Source: Deltaproteobacteria bacterium
GTDB lineage: Bacteria > Desulfobacterota > DSM-4660 > Desulfatiglandales > HGW-15
Direction of reading: 5' to 3'
DNA: 29,638 nucleotides
Assembly: GCA_019308985.1 (NCBI GenBank)
Contig: JAFDHB010000023.1
Span: 1-29,638 of the forward strand
Shown here piece after piece: positions 16,451 to 24,476 of this stretch (positions are counted from its first letter, which is position 1; each line of letters starts with the position of its first letter). The notes under the pieces are model-generated. The model was not told the origin of the DNA. It searched no databases and saw nothing but the letters and a program-made list of their open reading frames with translations. Made by a program: the position numbers and the translations under genes.

Positions 16451-17014
16451 TTAGCTCACACCTCCCGGCCTCTTCGCTCCCCCTTGGACGCCTTCACCAG
16501 GGAGGAAAGTCAGGACCTGCATCACGACGTCCAGGTAGCCCGGCTCCTTCTTGTTTTCCCTGATGGAGATCCTCCGCACGCTGACCACATCATCCGGATT
16601 CTCGATGCGGTAGAGGTACTCAACCAGTTTTCCGAGGGTTATCCTCTCGAGTTTCATCTCCACCAAGGCTTCCCTGTACAGGCCTGCGGTCTTAGAAGTG
16701 GAAGGCCGCATGTACTTTATGTGCCTCTTGACGTCTGTCTCGCCGGCCGCCCTTTCCAGGTAGGAAAACAGGGTGAAATTCCTGGACCGGCGCGCAAGAA
16801 ACTTCTCCAGGTTTCTGTTACTCCTTTTGTAGGAACGGTATTCCTCCCTGAGTTTGAGTATCTCCTCCAGTCCCTTTTCCTTGACCCCTATTCCCCTTCT
16901 GAGGCGTTCCCTATCTTCGAAAAACGGGAGAATGAAAAGCTGGAGGACCAGGAAGAAGCCAAGGACCGATGCGCCCAAGATGACAAGATGTCTTTCACGT
17001 CTTGCCAGCTTCAC
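16451..17014 (-). CDS. gspM: Type II secretion protein GspM
   Basis: The 187-residue bitopic protein has a short cytoplasmic start, a membrane helix (about 9-30, LVILGASVLGFFLVLQLFIL) and a coiled coil (about 32-75, rich in Arg/Glu/Leu). A ferredoxin-like periplasmic domain (about 95-170) carries LVEMKLERITLGKLVEYLY. GspM pairs with GspL in the inner-membrane platform. The gene overlaps gspL by four bases (ATGA), so the two should be translated together. Sequence conservation in this family is low, so the call rests on size, topology and position. Confidence 0.8.
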   Translation of the reverse strand: MKLARRERHLVILGASVLGFFLVLQLFILPFFEDRERLRRGIGVKEKGLEEILKLREEYRSYKRSNRNLEKFLARRSRNFTLFSYLERAAGETDVKRHIKYMRPSTSKTAGLYREALVEMKLERITLGKLVEYLYRIENPDDVVSVRRISIRENKKEPGYLDVVMQVLTFLPGEGVQGGAKRPGGVS

Positions 17015-18483
17015 TTTGCAGCCCCCTTCTTCCTCTCCATCTTCACCTCGAATTGGACCCGCTTCCCCGTGCGGTCCAGGTTGGCCGAAGAAATAACCAC
17101 CTCTCTGTAAAGGGGAGAAGACTCCAACCGACCCTTTATGCCGTCCACCGTATTGAAAGTGTCGGTAACCCCGCTGATACGGACGTTTTCAGGGCTTATC
17201 ACCGTTGTAGTAAGGTGTACATCCAGGGATTTTGAAATTCGAACCGAGATATCCCTCAGGATGTCTATCACGCTCGTCTCGGAGTCCGTAGAGGGAAGCG
17301 ACCCTGAGCCCCCTTTCACTTCCTTCAGCTTGATCTTCATCTGCTTCAGGGGGTCTACGATCCTCCCGGCCCCTGGAAAGGTATCCCTGTATACCCGGGT
17401 AATTTTCCTCTCCAGCATGTCGTATCGCTTCTTCATGAGGTAGTAATCAACGGTCAGATCGGCGATTAGAAAACAAATGACGATGATCACGGCCACCGAA
17501 ACCTTTCGGATTCCACTCTTGAGGCCTGAGAATCTGCCCCTTGTCTCGAATTCATCCTTGAGAAAATCAAGGCCCGCCCCCCTTCCCTCTTCCCGCAGGG
17601 CAAGGGCAAGGGCGTGATCCATGGCCAGGGGTTTCCATGCCTCGGCTATTTCCTTGTCCATGACGACCCTTTTATCCTGGCGAACATTTACCTGTTCCAC
17701 GGGCAGAGCAAAGAACCGAGATATGATCTCTTCTGTCCCCGGGACCGCTCCGGTGCCGGTGAGAAAAATTTTCCGTGGCGTGGGTCTACGGTTGTTGCTC
17801 CACGCGAAGGCATGAATTGTGTTCTGTACTTGTCTGCAAAAAGACTCCAGTCGAGATTCAAGGAGCGCAGGAGATTCCAGGAAAGAGGAGCCATGCTCAA
17901 GCCCGAATGAGCGGATCAGGTTGATACGCCTCCCGGAGAAAAGCACCATGGTGCCTTTTGTGTGTCCGACGTCTAAGAGGAGGCCGTCCTCGGGCGTATC
18001 CTGCCTCTTCAGGAGCCAGGAGGCCAGGGGGACACATCGGACCTCCAGGAGGTCCGGTTCTACCCCGTATTGGGCCAGGTTTTGTAGGCTCTCCCTTATG
18101 TAATCCTTTCTCAGGGAAACGGCCAAGATCTCACTCTCCTGGGCCCTGTCGACCACCAGGAAATCAGTCACCACCTCGCCAATGGGAAAGGGGGCCATTG
18201 CTTCCACCTCAAAGGGAAGGGTCTGCCTGATCTTTTTCCCGTCCTTGAAGGGGAGCCGGAGATTTCTGTAGGATGCCCGGTCCGCGGAAACAGCCACGCG
18301 ACAAATATCCCTTGCCAAGTCCATCCCCTGCAAGATCTCTTCCAGGGCCCTCTCCAATCCTTCTGGTCCTCCGGTCATGGCATGGGCGCACGCCACTACC
18401 CGATATCCCTTCAGCCCGCTCTGGACCTTCACGATGGACACAGACTCATTATCCATATCCAGACACAGTAGCTTCCCCGGCAT
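17011..18483 (-). CDS. gspL: Type II secretion protein GspL
   Basis: The 490-residue protein has an actin-like cytoplasmic domain (about 1-305) similar to PilM, with LLCLDMDNESVSIVKVQ at the start and LLLDVGHTKGTMV near 168-180. LDFLKDEF (305-312), a membrane helix (about 327-344) and a ferredoxin-like periplasmic domain (about 400-485) follow. GspL recruits the ATPase GspE to the membrane and binds GspM. This layout equals PilM and PilN in one chain. ATG 18483 has AGGAG two to three bases upstream and lies ten bases after the gspK stop. Confidence 0.88.
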   Translation of the reverse strand: MPGKLLCLDMDNESVSIVKVQSGLKGYRVVACAHAMTGGPEGLERALEEILQGMDLARDICRVAVSADRASYRNLRLPFKDGKKIRQTLPFEVEAMAPFPIGEVVTDFLVVDRAQESEILAVSLRKDYIRESLQNLAQYGVEPDLLEVRCVPLASWLLKRQDTPEDGLLLDVGHTKGTMVLFSGRRINLIRSFGLEHGSSFLESPALLESRLESFCRQVQNTIHAFAWSNNRRPTPRKIFLTGTGAVPGTEEIISRFFALPVEQVNVRQDKRVVMDKEIAEAWKPLAMDHALALALREEGRGAGLDFLKDEFETRGRFSGLKSGIRKVSVAVIIVICFLIADLTVDYYLMKKRYDMLERKITRVYRDTFPGAGRIVDPLKQMKIKLKEVKGGSGSLPSTDSETSVIDILRDISVRISKSLDVHLTTTVISPENVRISGVTDTFNTVDGIKGRLESSPLYREVVISSANLDRTGKRVQFEVKMERKKGAAK

Positions 18484-18493
18484 GGCTCCTATC

Positions 18494-19483
18494 CTATTCC
18501 ACCTTCCACGAAATGACTCTTACAGTATCTTTCCCCCTCTCCACAAGACCCGCGCACCTCTTTTGCATCCTATCCTTGAATGCTTCCACTCTTATCTCGA
18601 AGATACTGCTGGAGGTGGTAATGAGATGGTCAATAGCAACCTCGCTGCTCATCTGGGGCACCTGCTTGTACCATCCCGGCCCGCTGATATCATTGTCTTC
18701 ATCCGTGCGATAGGCGACCATCGCCTCCACCATATCCCGGTCCAGGTGCTTTGAGAGGGCCTTGAGGACTAGGGGTCGTGCAGTATTTGTATTTATCTTT
18801 CCGTCACCCCAAACCGTAAGGAACTCGGATAGCCCCGGCCTCTCCCCGGTTCCGTAGAACAGTTCCCTCGTAATCCCCCTCACGAGGAGGAGTTCTTCAA
18901 GGGAGTCAAGGGGTCCGTCCTTGCAGGAATAGGGGCGATCCAGGCCCGCATAGTAAGAGCCCTCCGCTCCCAACCTCGTCACCTCCTTGTCCGGGTCGAG
19001 CCAGTCCTTTATGGCGTCTATGATATTGTCCACCTCATCGGGCTCCAGGTCGAACTCTTCCGACCCCAGGAGCCGTGAAAGCATCTCCCTTTGCACGGGA
19101 TTATAGGACCCCCTTTTTTCTCCCTTATGGTAAATCAAGTTATTGATTTGAATCCTGCCCGAGTGGTCGATAATCTCGATCCCAACAGCCCCCTCGCTGA
19201 ACATCCCCTCTAAATATCCTGAGGGTCTCTCAGGGTCTGCCCAGTCTTCCCGTAGGGAATCATATGCCGTTCTCTTACCGTCATCATAGAGAACCGCCAT
19301 GGCGAATTGAAACCCTGACTTTGCAAGGTGCCTCAAGCTCACTCCGTCCCGCAGGTTGACCGCTGCCTGGAGCTCGGACCTGATAGAAGAATTGAGCTCC
19401 AGGCTCAAGGCCACGATGATAGTGATAACCAGAATCGTCAGAATCAGGGCAAAGCCGTCCCTTTCCCTATGAACGCTCACCAT
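18494..19483 (-). CDS. gspK: Minor pseudopilin GspK
   Basis: The 329-residue minor pseudopilin has a short positive leader ending RERDG, before FALILTILVITIIVALSLEL. The cut by prepilin peptidase should fall between G and F. Position +5 is Leu rather than Glu, which is the known exception for GspK. The large globular domain includes the SAM-like helices with DEVDNIIDAIKDWLDPD and LDSLEELLLVRGI. GspK caps the pseudopilus tip with GspI and GspJ. An upstream in-frame start at 19648 would add 55 residues lying wholly inside gspJ, so ATG 19483, overlapping gspJ by 17 bases, is chosen. Confidence 0.9.
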   Translation of the reverse strand: MVSVHRERDGFALILTILVITIIVALSLELNSSIRSELQAAVNLRDGVSLRHLAKSGFQFAMAVLYDDGKRTAYDSLREDWADPERPSGYLEGMFSEGAVGIEIIDHSGRIQINNLIYHKGEKRGSYNPVQREMLSRLLGSEEFDLEPDEVDNIIDAIKDWLDPDKEVTRLGAEGSYYAGLDRPYSCKDGPLDSLEELLLVRGITRELFYGTGERPGLSEFLTVWGDGKINTNTARPLVLKALSKHLDRDMVEAMVAYRTDEDNDISGPGWYKQVPQMSSEVAIDHLITTSSSIFEIRVEAFKDRMQKRCAGLVERGKDTVRVISWKVE

Positions 19484-20180
19484 TGGACTCCTCAAGCCCG
19501 AGGGGCAATGAAATGCTTGTAAAAAATCTGACTGGTACTTCCGGGTCCAGGGGATCCAGGAATTCCAGTGTAATGGATACCTTGGCAGGCAGCTTGTTCC
19601 CCTGCTCTTCCCCCCTGGAATCCCAGGATTGATATTCATCCCCAACACTATCGTAGTAGGAAAATCTCACGGAATTGAGACCCTCACAGAGGAGGAATCC
19701 CTCATCCTCCCCTTCTATCTCTTCTCCTTCCACAGGGAGCCGCTCGGATCGATAGAGATAGAGGCCATCACCATCTCCCTGCTTCTTGACATGGTACCTG
19801 ATCCTTGCGATTCCAAGGGGCCTTTCCTCGCCCGAAAACAAAACATGGGCCCGTGACAGGAACATGAGGGCATCGGCCCTCCTGCCGTCAAGCTCCCCCT
19901 CTTCTCCCACGAAGGATGCAAATCCCTCCTGATCCCCATCAGACCCTGCCCCCTTGGCACCCGCCAGCAGATATGCGGATTCCAGGTCTTCCACGATCCT
20001 CTCCAGGGCAATGCGGGCCGCCATGTAGATATCCTCCTGGGTCTCCAACACATCCCGGTTCCGGAAGGTCCCGCTGTAAGCAGAATATATGATGGAGAAG
20101 ACCACCGCGCAGATGACCATTGCAATCATTATTTCCAAGAGGGTAAAGCCCTGTTGTCCTTTTGATAATTTGATATTCAT
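19467..20180 (-). CDS. gspJ: Minor pseudopilin GspJ
   Basis: The 237-residue protein has a prepilin leader ending KGQQG, followed by FTLLEIMIAMVICAVVFSII with Glu at +5. The globular part has ALERIVEDLESAYLL and a C-terminal beta domain with KVSITLEFLDP. GspJ forms the tip complex with GspI and GspK. ATG 20180 overlaps the gspI stop by one base (TGATG), a coupling signal; GTG 20183 is possible. A very acidic stretch (EEGELDG, then EGEEIEGEDEG) is notable and may bind calcium. Confidence 0.9.
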   Translation of the reverse strand: MNIKLSKGQQGFTLLEIMIAMVICAVVFSIIYSAYSGTFRNRDVLETQEDIYMAARIALERIVEDLESAYLLAGAKGAGSDGDQEGFASFVGEEGELDGRRADALMFLSRAHVLFSGEERPLGIARIRYHVKKQGDGDGLYLYRSERLPVEGEEIEGEDEGFLLCEGLNSVRFSYYDSVGDEYQSWDSRGEEQGNKLPAKVSITLEFLDPLDPEVPVRFFTSISLPLGLEESNGERS

Positions 20181-20593
20181 CACTTACTTTCTGGAAAAAA
20201 CCGAAACGCCCTGATACGGTATTGGTAAACGGCGTCCTCACCCCAGGAGACGGTAAGATCGATCCTCTTGAGGTGATCCGAGACCGCTCCCGGCGCATCC
20301 AGGAAGACACTACTCACCGATACTTGCCAGGAATATCCCGGGAAATCTTCGCCAAAGTCCCCTGAATCGGACATTAGTTCCCGCACAGGCATTTGGTCCA
20401 GTTCCGCCATCTTGGCCTGGGCCAAGAGCGATGCCGTAGTATTGAACCTGGCCTCACTGGCCAGGGACATGCTCTGGGATTGGGAACCCAATACGGCGGT
20501 CAACGCTATGGCAATGATGGCCATAGCTATCATCACCTCAAGGAGCGTGAAGCCCCAAGGCCTCTTCCCTCTGTCCCCCTTACGCCTCCTCAT
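20180..20593 (-). CDS. gspI: Minor pseudopilin GspI
   Basis: The 137-residue protein has a basic leader MRRRKGDRGKRPWG before FTLLEVMIAMAIIAIALTAV, with Glu at +5. The globular domain is short, with LAQAKMAEL and a terminal beta strand YRIRAFRFF. GspI nucleates the minor-pseudopilin tip that starts pseudopilus assembly. ATG 20593 overlaps the end of gspH by 14 bases; ATG 20611 would add six residues. Confidence 0.9.
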   Translation of the reverse strand: MRRRKGDRGKRPWGFTLLEVMIAMAIIAIALTAVLGSQSQSMSLASEARFNTTASLLAQAKMAELDQMPVRELMSDSGDFGEDFPGYSWQVSVSSVFLDAPGAVSDHLKRIDLTVSWGEDAVYQYRIRAFRFFPESK

Positions 20594-21098
20594 ACTCGAT
20601 ATACCTGTCATAGACCGTCACCTTGCCCAGGAAGGGGCTCATCTCGAGGGTGAAACTCCTGCCGTCTTCCGCCTCCAGGTGGATGACCGAGGGCTGAATG
20701 TATCCCTTTTTGCTTATCCTGATCCAGACCTCTCCCGACATGATCTTACCGTAGCCGTGCAACCAGACGTCCAGGACCCTGACTCCTTCCGGAAAAGGGC
20801 GCGCCTCCTTTTGTTCCCGGGCCCGCTCCTCCAGGGACATGGAAGAGGACTCCACCCAGTATCGGCCTTGATCCAGGTCCAGGTGGAGGTCAAAATCAAC
20901 GGACCTTGCAACTGCCTCGGTCCTGAGATTCCTTATCAGGCCCACCAGCCTCCGGGTGGTTCCCTTGAGCTCATCGGACAAAAAGGCATCCTGGATACGG
21001 GGCATGGCCAGGGAAAGAATGAGGGCTACCAACAAAATGACAACCGCCAGTTCAACGTATGTATAACCCCCTGATCTTCCATTGATGCGCAGGACCAT
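20580..21098 (-). CDS. gspH: Minor pseudopilin GspH
   Basis: The 172-residue protein has the leader MVLRINGRSGG followed by YTYVELAVVILLVALILSLA. Tyr replaces the usual Phe at +1, and Glu is kept at +5. The GspH-type domain shows FLSDELKGTTRRLVGLIRNLR and a C-terminal beta sheet. It probably connects the minor-pseudopilin tip to the GspG fibre. Both TTG 21110 and ATG 21098 are possible. ATG is preferred because TTG lies almost on top of the GGGAG ribosome site. Confidence 0.87.
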   Translation of the reverse strand: MVLRINGRSGGYTYVELAVVILLVALILSLAMPRIQDAFLSDELKGTTRRLVGLIRNLRTEAVARSVDFDLHLDLDQGRYWVESSSMSLEERAREQKEARPFPEGVRVLDVWLHGYGKIMSGEVWIRISKKGYIQPSVIHLEAEDGRSFTLEMSPFLGKVTVYDRYIEYEEA

Positions 21099-21102
21099 GG
21101 AC

Positions 21103-21546
21103 CTAATCAAGCTCCCAGTTGTTGATGTCTTTGTTCTTTCCTTCGCCCCCTGGCTCCCCGTCAGCCCCGTAGGACATCAGGTCAAACTCCCCGTGCAGCC
21201 CGGGGGAAAGGTAGATGTAGTCATTTCCCCATGGATCCTTGGGTACCCTTCCCTTTTCCAGGTACCCCCCTTCGCGCCATTTTCTCGGGAGGTTGCCGAT
21301 GGTGGGAGGTGCAACCAGTGCCTGAAGCCCCTGTTCGGTCGAAGGGTAAACGCCGTTGTCCAGTTTGTACATCTTGAGGGCGGTCTCCAGGGTGCTGATG
21401 TCCATTCTGGCCTTCAATATCCTGGCCTCCTCCGGTTTTCCCATGATTCTAGGGGCAATCTGCCACACAAGGATGCTCAAGATGACGATTACGATCATAA
21501 TCTCGATCAGGGTAAACCCCTCAATATTCTTGGTCTCTCTCCACAT
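21103..21546 (-). CDS. gspG: Major pseudopilin GspG
   Basis: The 147-residue main fibre subunit has a leader ending TKNIEG, followed by [20 protein letters not shown] with Glu at +5. The typical GspG globular domain includes [32 protein letters not shown] and the calcium-site loop [26 protein letters not shown] just upstream is the strongest ribosome site of the operon, as expected for the most abundant subunit. GTG 21555 is an alternative start. A 231-base gap to gspF, with repeats and a hairpin, precedes it. Confidence 0.95.
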   Translation of the reverse strand: MWRETKNIEGFTLIEIMIVIVILSILVWQIAPRIMGKPEEARILKARMDISTLETALKMYKLDNGVYPSTEQGLQALVAPPTIGNLPRKWREGGYLEKGRVPKDPWGNDYIYLSPGLHGEFDLMSYGADGEPGGEGKNKDINNWELD

Positions 21547-21595
21547 TTCTTGCACCCCTCCTCCAATAATCCTGATCCAAGCAATAATCGAGCAG

Positions 21596-21651
21596 GGTTA
21601 TTGGTTATCGGTTATCAGTTATTCGTTATCGGTTATCAATTTTCAGTTTTC
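21596..21651. repeat. Heptanucleotide tandem repeat (GGTTATC type)
   Basis: Eight tandem units of seven bases: GGTTATT, GGTTATC, GGTTATC, AGTTATT, CGTTATC, GGTTATC, AATTTTC, AGTTTTC. The tract lies in the gap upstream of gspG, about 50 bases before its start, and so would be part of the mRNA leader. Confidence 0.8.
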
Positions 21652-21703
21652 AAAAACCACCCAAAGTAATCTCTCATCTCAAAGACACATGAGGTGGTAA
21701 TGA

Positions 21704-21745
21704 ATAGTACACGAATAACGGATCACGGGTAACAAATAACAGCCT
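21704..21745. repeat. Second heptamer tract, partly inverted relative to the first
   Basis: Units ATAGTAC, ACGAATA, ACGGATC, ACGGGTA, ACAAATA, ACAGCCT keep a seven-base period. ACGAATAAC (21711-21719) is the exact reverse complement of GTTATTCGT (21618-21626) in the first tract, so the two tracts could pair in RNA or in single-stranded DNA. Confidence 0.6.
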
Positions 21746-21770
21746 GATTGAGCGAAAGCGCTCAATCAGG
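21743..21770 (-). terminator. Perfect 12-bp hairpin between gspF and gspG
   Basis: CCTGATTGAGCG (21743-21754) and CGCTCAATCAGG (21759-21770) form a perfect stem with a four-base loop, seven bases after the gspF stop. On the transcript a moderately T-rich stretch (CTGTTATTTGTT) follows, not a clean T-run. It may be a partial terminator (attenuator) or a 3'-end stabiliser that sets gspF apart from the rest of the operon. Confidence 0.55.
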
Positions 21771-21777
21771 GGCTGAC

Positions 21778-23004
21778 CTATCGTACCAGTTGGTTCATCT
21801 CGAAAATGGGCAGGAGGATAGAGATGACTATGAATCCGATGATCACCCCCATTACCAGAATCATGGCCGGCTCCAGCATGGATGTCAATGCCATTACCCT
21901 GCTCTCCACCTCTTTCTCGTATATTTCCCCTATCCTATCAAGCATGCCTTCCAGCTCACCGCTCTTCTCTCCTATTGCGATCATCTGCTTTGCCACGGGG
22001 GGGAAAAAGCGGCTCCTGGACAGGGGGGCTGCCAGGCCCTTGCCGGCCTGAACCTCCTCTATGGCCCTGTCAATCGCCTCTGCAATCAAGACATTGTTTA
22101 CGATATTCCTTACGATTTGAAGGGAGGAGATCAAAGGGACCCCGCTTCGAAGAAGGCTTCCCAGGGTCCTTCCAAACCTTGCTATTGCCATCTTCCTGTG
22201 AATCGCTCCCAGAAGGGGCGCCCGTAGTTTGAGTTCATCCCACACATAACGGCCCTTCCGGCCTCTCGTGAATCTTCGCAAGAGAAAGAGCATGGCCCCG
22301 ATTCCTGCCAGGACCAACCACCAGTAAGACTTGAGGAAATTGCTGATCCCTATGAGCATGACGGTCGGAAGGGGCAGGGTCTGGTGCATCTCCCTGAATA
22401 TCCGGGTTATATTGGGTACTATGAAGGTCACCAGGAAAAAGAGTATCACAGTACCGACGAAAAACATGAACAGGGGATAGGCAAGGGAGGCCTTGAGCCT
22501 GTTTCTCAAGGCCTCTTGATGTTCGCTGTACTCGGCTAGCCGCTCCAGGACCAGGTCTAAAGACCCCGAAGCCTCTCCCGCCCGCACCATGTTAATGTAT
22601 ACCTTTGAAAATACTCTCGGGTATCTTGAAAGGGACTGTGCCAGGCTCTTACCCTCGTTTACCGACTCCTTCACCTGGACAATAATCTTTTTCAGCGTTG
22701 GATTGCTGAGCTGCTCGATAAGGGCCTCCAGGGACGATACGAGGTTGACCCCCGCCCCTAGTAATATGGCAAGCTGTCTCGTGGCAACGGAGAGTTCCCC
22801 GGGTCTTACCCGATTGAACAGGCGTGAAACAGGGGCTGTCCTGGAAGGATGATCAGCGGGCCTGGCGGTGGTTTCCTTGACCTCCACCGGAAAAAAACCA
22901 GTGGCCCTTAGCTTCTGGCGGGCCGCAAGGGCACTGTCCGCATCGATTATCCCTCTGCGATTTTTCCCGCCCCTATCCAGGGCCATATATTCGTAGACCG
23001 GCAT
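21778..23004 (-). CDS. gspF: Type II secretion platform protein GspF
   Basis: The 408-residue polytopic inner-membrane protein starts MPVYEYMALDRGGKNRRGII, typical of GspF. It has two homologous cytoplasmic helical domains (about 70-175 and 275-375), each with the ARQLAILLGAGVNLVSSLEAL / GRTLGSLLRSGVPLISSL pattern, and three membrane segments (about 175-200, 225-245 and 380-402). GspF is the rotor or adaptor that transfers GspE work to pseudopilin insertion. As first gene of the operon it lies next to the best promoter. The ribosome site at ATG 23004 is poor. Confidence 0.95.
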   Translation of the reverse strand: MPVYEYMALDRGGKNRRGIIDADSALAARQKLRATGFFPVEVKETTARPADHPSRTAPVSRLFNRVRPGELSVATRQLAILLGAGVNLVSSLEALIEQLSNPTLKKIIVQVKESVNEGKSLAQSLSRYPRVFSKVYINMVRAGEASGSLDLVLERLAEYSEHQEALRNRLKASLAYPLFMFFVGTVILFFLVTFIVPNITRIFREMHQTLPLPTVMLIGISNFLKSYWWLVLAGIGAMLFLLRRFTRGRKGRYVWDELKLRAPLLGAIHRKMAIARFGRTLGSLLRSGVPLISSLQIVRNIVNNVLIAEAIDRAIEEVQAGKGLAAPLSRSRFFPPVAKQMIAIGEKSGELEGMLDRIGEIYEKEVESRVMALTSMLEPAMILVMGVIIGFIVISILLPIFEMNQLVR

Positions 23005-23098
23005 GACGGGGAAAGGGTGGTTCAGGCCTTATCCTATTTACTGGGTTGGAAGGATACCTCTTCGGCTAGCCGTTTCTCAAGCATACTATTTTCTCTAG

Positions 23099-23127
23099 AT
23101 CTTAAGAGCATAACACCCTATTGTCAA
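23099..23127 (-). promoter_or_regulatory. Putative sigma70 promoter of the gsp operon
   Basis: On the minus strand a perfect TTGACA (23127-23122), a 17-base spacer and TAAGAT (23104-23099, 4 of 6 matches) stand about 95 bases upstream of gspF. No other equally good candidate is seen in this 279-base divergent gap. Confidence 0.55.
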
Positions 23128-23189
23128 TATCAACAGAAAACCCTGTGAAAGCTGAATCACGAATACTGCTTTTCGAAGATCCCGGCTCC

Positions 23190-23207
23190 AAAGTGCATAT
23201 TCACTTT
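23190..23207. repeat. Small inverted repeat in the divergent gap
   Basis: AAAGTG (23190-23195) and CACTTT (23202-23207) flank CATATT. It lies about 75 bases upstream of the TPR gene on the right. It may be an operator half-site pair, or it may be chance. Confidence 0.25.
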
Positions 23208-23283
23208 TTGCATTGCCTCTTCTCCCTTTTCAGGGTAGAAGTTTGGCCATCCTGGTGGCTCACGCCGGGGGGAGGATTCGCCC

Positions 23284-24222
23284 TTGAAAGAAATCTTGCC
23301 CAGATTATGCTTGTTTCTTTACCTTTTGCTCTTGTTTTTCCTCTTTTTCCCCGAGAGCGACGCCGTTGCGCGCAAGATTGTGCTCGACAGTGACGATCAG
23401 TTTTATTTCGCCCTCCAGGCAATGGAGAAGGGCGAATACACGAGGGCGGTCACGGAATTTGAGCGGTTTATCCATTTCTTTCCAGATGACCAAAAGGTGC
23501 CCAGGGCCCGCTATCTCATCGGGTTATGTTACATCGGCGCAAAAAAGTATTCCCTTGCGAGGGAGGTGCTGGTCGGGGTTTATGACGATTATGGCAGCGA
23601 CGAGCTTGGCGGAAGGGCCTTGCTCCTAGTGGGCGAGACATACTACTTGCAGGGCATCCTCGGGGAAGCGGAACATTACTTTAGAAGGGTCATTGAAGGA
23701 TATCCCTCCCCTGAGTTGAGATACTCTGCTTATTACAGGTTGGGATGGGTCCGCTTGAAGTCTGACAGATGGACGGAGGCTGCAAAAGCCTTCGAGATGG
23801 TAGGAGAAGACAGCCCCCTTTGTCCAAGTGCCGGGCAGCTCGCCGAGGCAGGCCCTAAGGGAGAGGCACTACCCCGTAAGAGCCCGACTCAGGCCGGTAT
23901 TTTGGCCGCCATCCTGCCCGGTCTGGGTCACGCGTACTGCAATCGTTACAAGGATGGCCTAGTTGCCTTCCTTCTCAACGGCCTCTTTATCTGGGCCTCC
24001 GTAGAGGCCTTCAACGAGGACCTGGATGTAGCGGGAGGAATACTCCTGGCCCTTGAATTGGGTTGGTATTCAGGAAATATTTACAGCGCAGTCAACAGCG
24101 CCCATAAATATAATCGCAAGGTCCGAGATGACTTTCGCCGAAACCTCAAGGATAAGTTCAGATTCAGCCTCATGAGGACCTCAAATGGATCCTTCGGCCT
24201 GGGATTCTCCTATCGTTTTTGA
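23284..24222 (+). CDS. Secreted TPR protein with a C-terminal membrane-associated domain
   Basis: The 312-residue protein starts at TTG 23284, eight bases after GGGGGAGG. The nearby ATG is out of frame. A hydrophobic signal segment (about 6-23) is followed by BamD/YbgF-like TPR units (about 38-170) such as FYFALQAMEKGEYTRAVTEF and FERFIHFFPDD. The C-terminal part (about 205-290) starts QAGILAAILPGLGHAYCNRY and has two hydrophobic stretches. This PGLG...Y.G pattern resembles DUF5683-like domains, as I remember. It probably acts at the envelope, perhaps in outer-membrane or secretion-related assembly given its divergence from gspF. The function is unknown. It ends in an aromatic Phe (SYRF), as outer-membrane-associated proteins often do. 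Confidence 0.7.
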   Translation: MKEILPRLCLFLYLLLLFFLFFPESDAVARKIVLDSDDQFYFALQAMEKGEYTRAVTEFERFIHFFPDDQKVPRARYLIGLCYIGAKKYSLAREVLVGVYDDYGSDELGGRALLLVGETYYLQGILGEAEHYFRRVIEGYPSPELRYSAYYRLGWVRLKSDRWTEAAKAFEMVGEDSPLCPSAGQLAEAGPKGEALPRKSPTQAGILAAILPGLGHAYCNRYKDGLVAFLLNGLFIWASVEAFNEDLDVAGGILLALELGWYSGNIYSAVNSAHKYNRKVRDDFRRNLKDKFRFSLMRTSNGSFGLGFSYRF

Positions 24223-24262
24223 TTCTCTCATAGATCTACAATTCTTCCTGCAACAACTCAAT

Positions 24263-24291
24263 TTGCATTAAGAAAATATATTTGGTAAAGT
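24263..24291 (+). promoter_or_regulatory. Promoter candidate for the aminopeptidase operon
   Basis: TTGCAT (24263-24268), a 17-base AT-rich spacer and TAAAGT (24286-24291, 4 of 6 matches) lie in the 254-base gap upstream of the M24 peptidase. The transcript would have a leader of about 180 bases. No clear terminator is seen after the upstream TPR gene. Confidence 0.4.
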
Positions 24292-24476
24292 GCTTAGCAG
24301 ATGCCTGGACAGAAGGCTACGGCTTTTTTAAGACGATCCCGCAGAGCGGACCAAGATATTGGGCCAAAAAATCACAGTGGTTCTCTGCATTTTTCGTTCC
24401 ACGCACGAGTCCTCTTCCCCGAAGGGATTGACAAAAACCGCCGACTTGAGCGCCTGCCAAGAGGAAACATGAGGAA

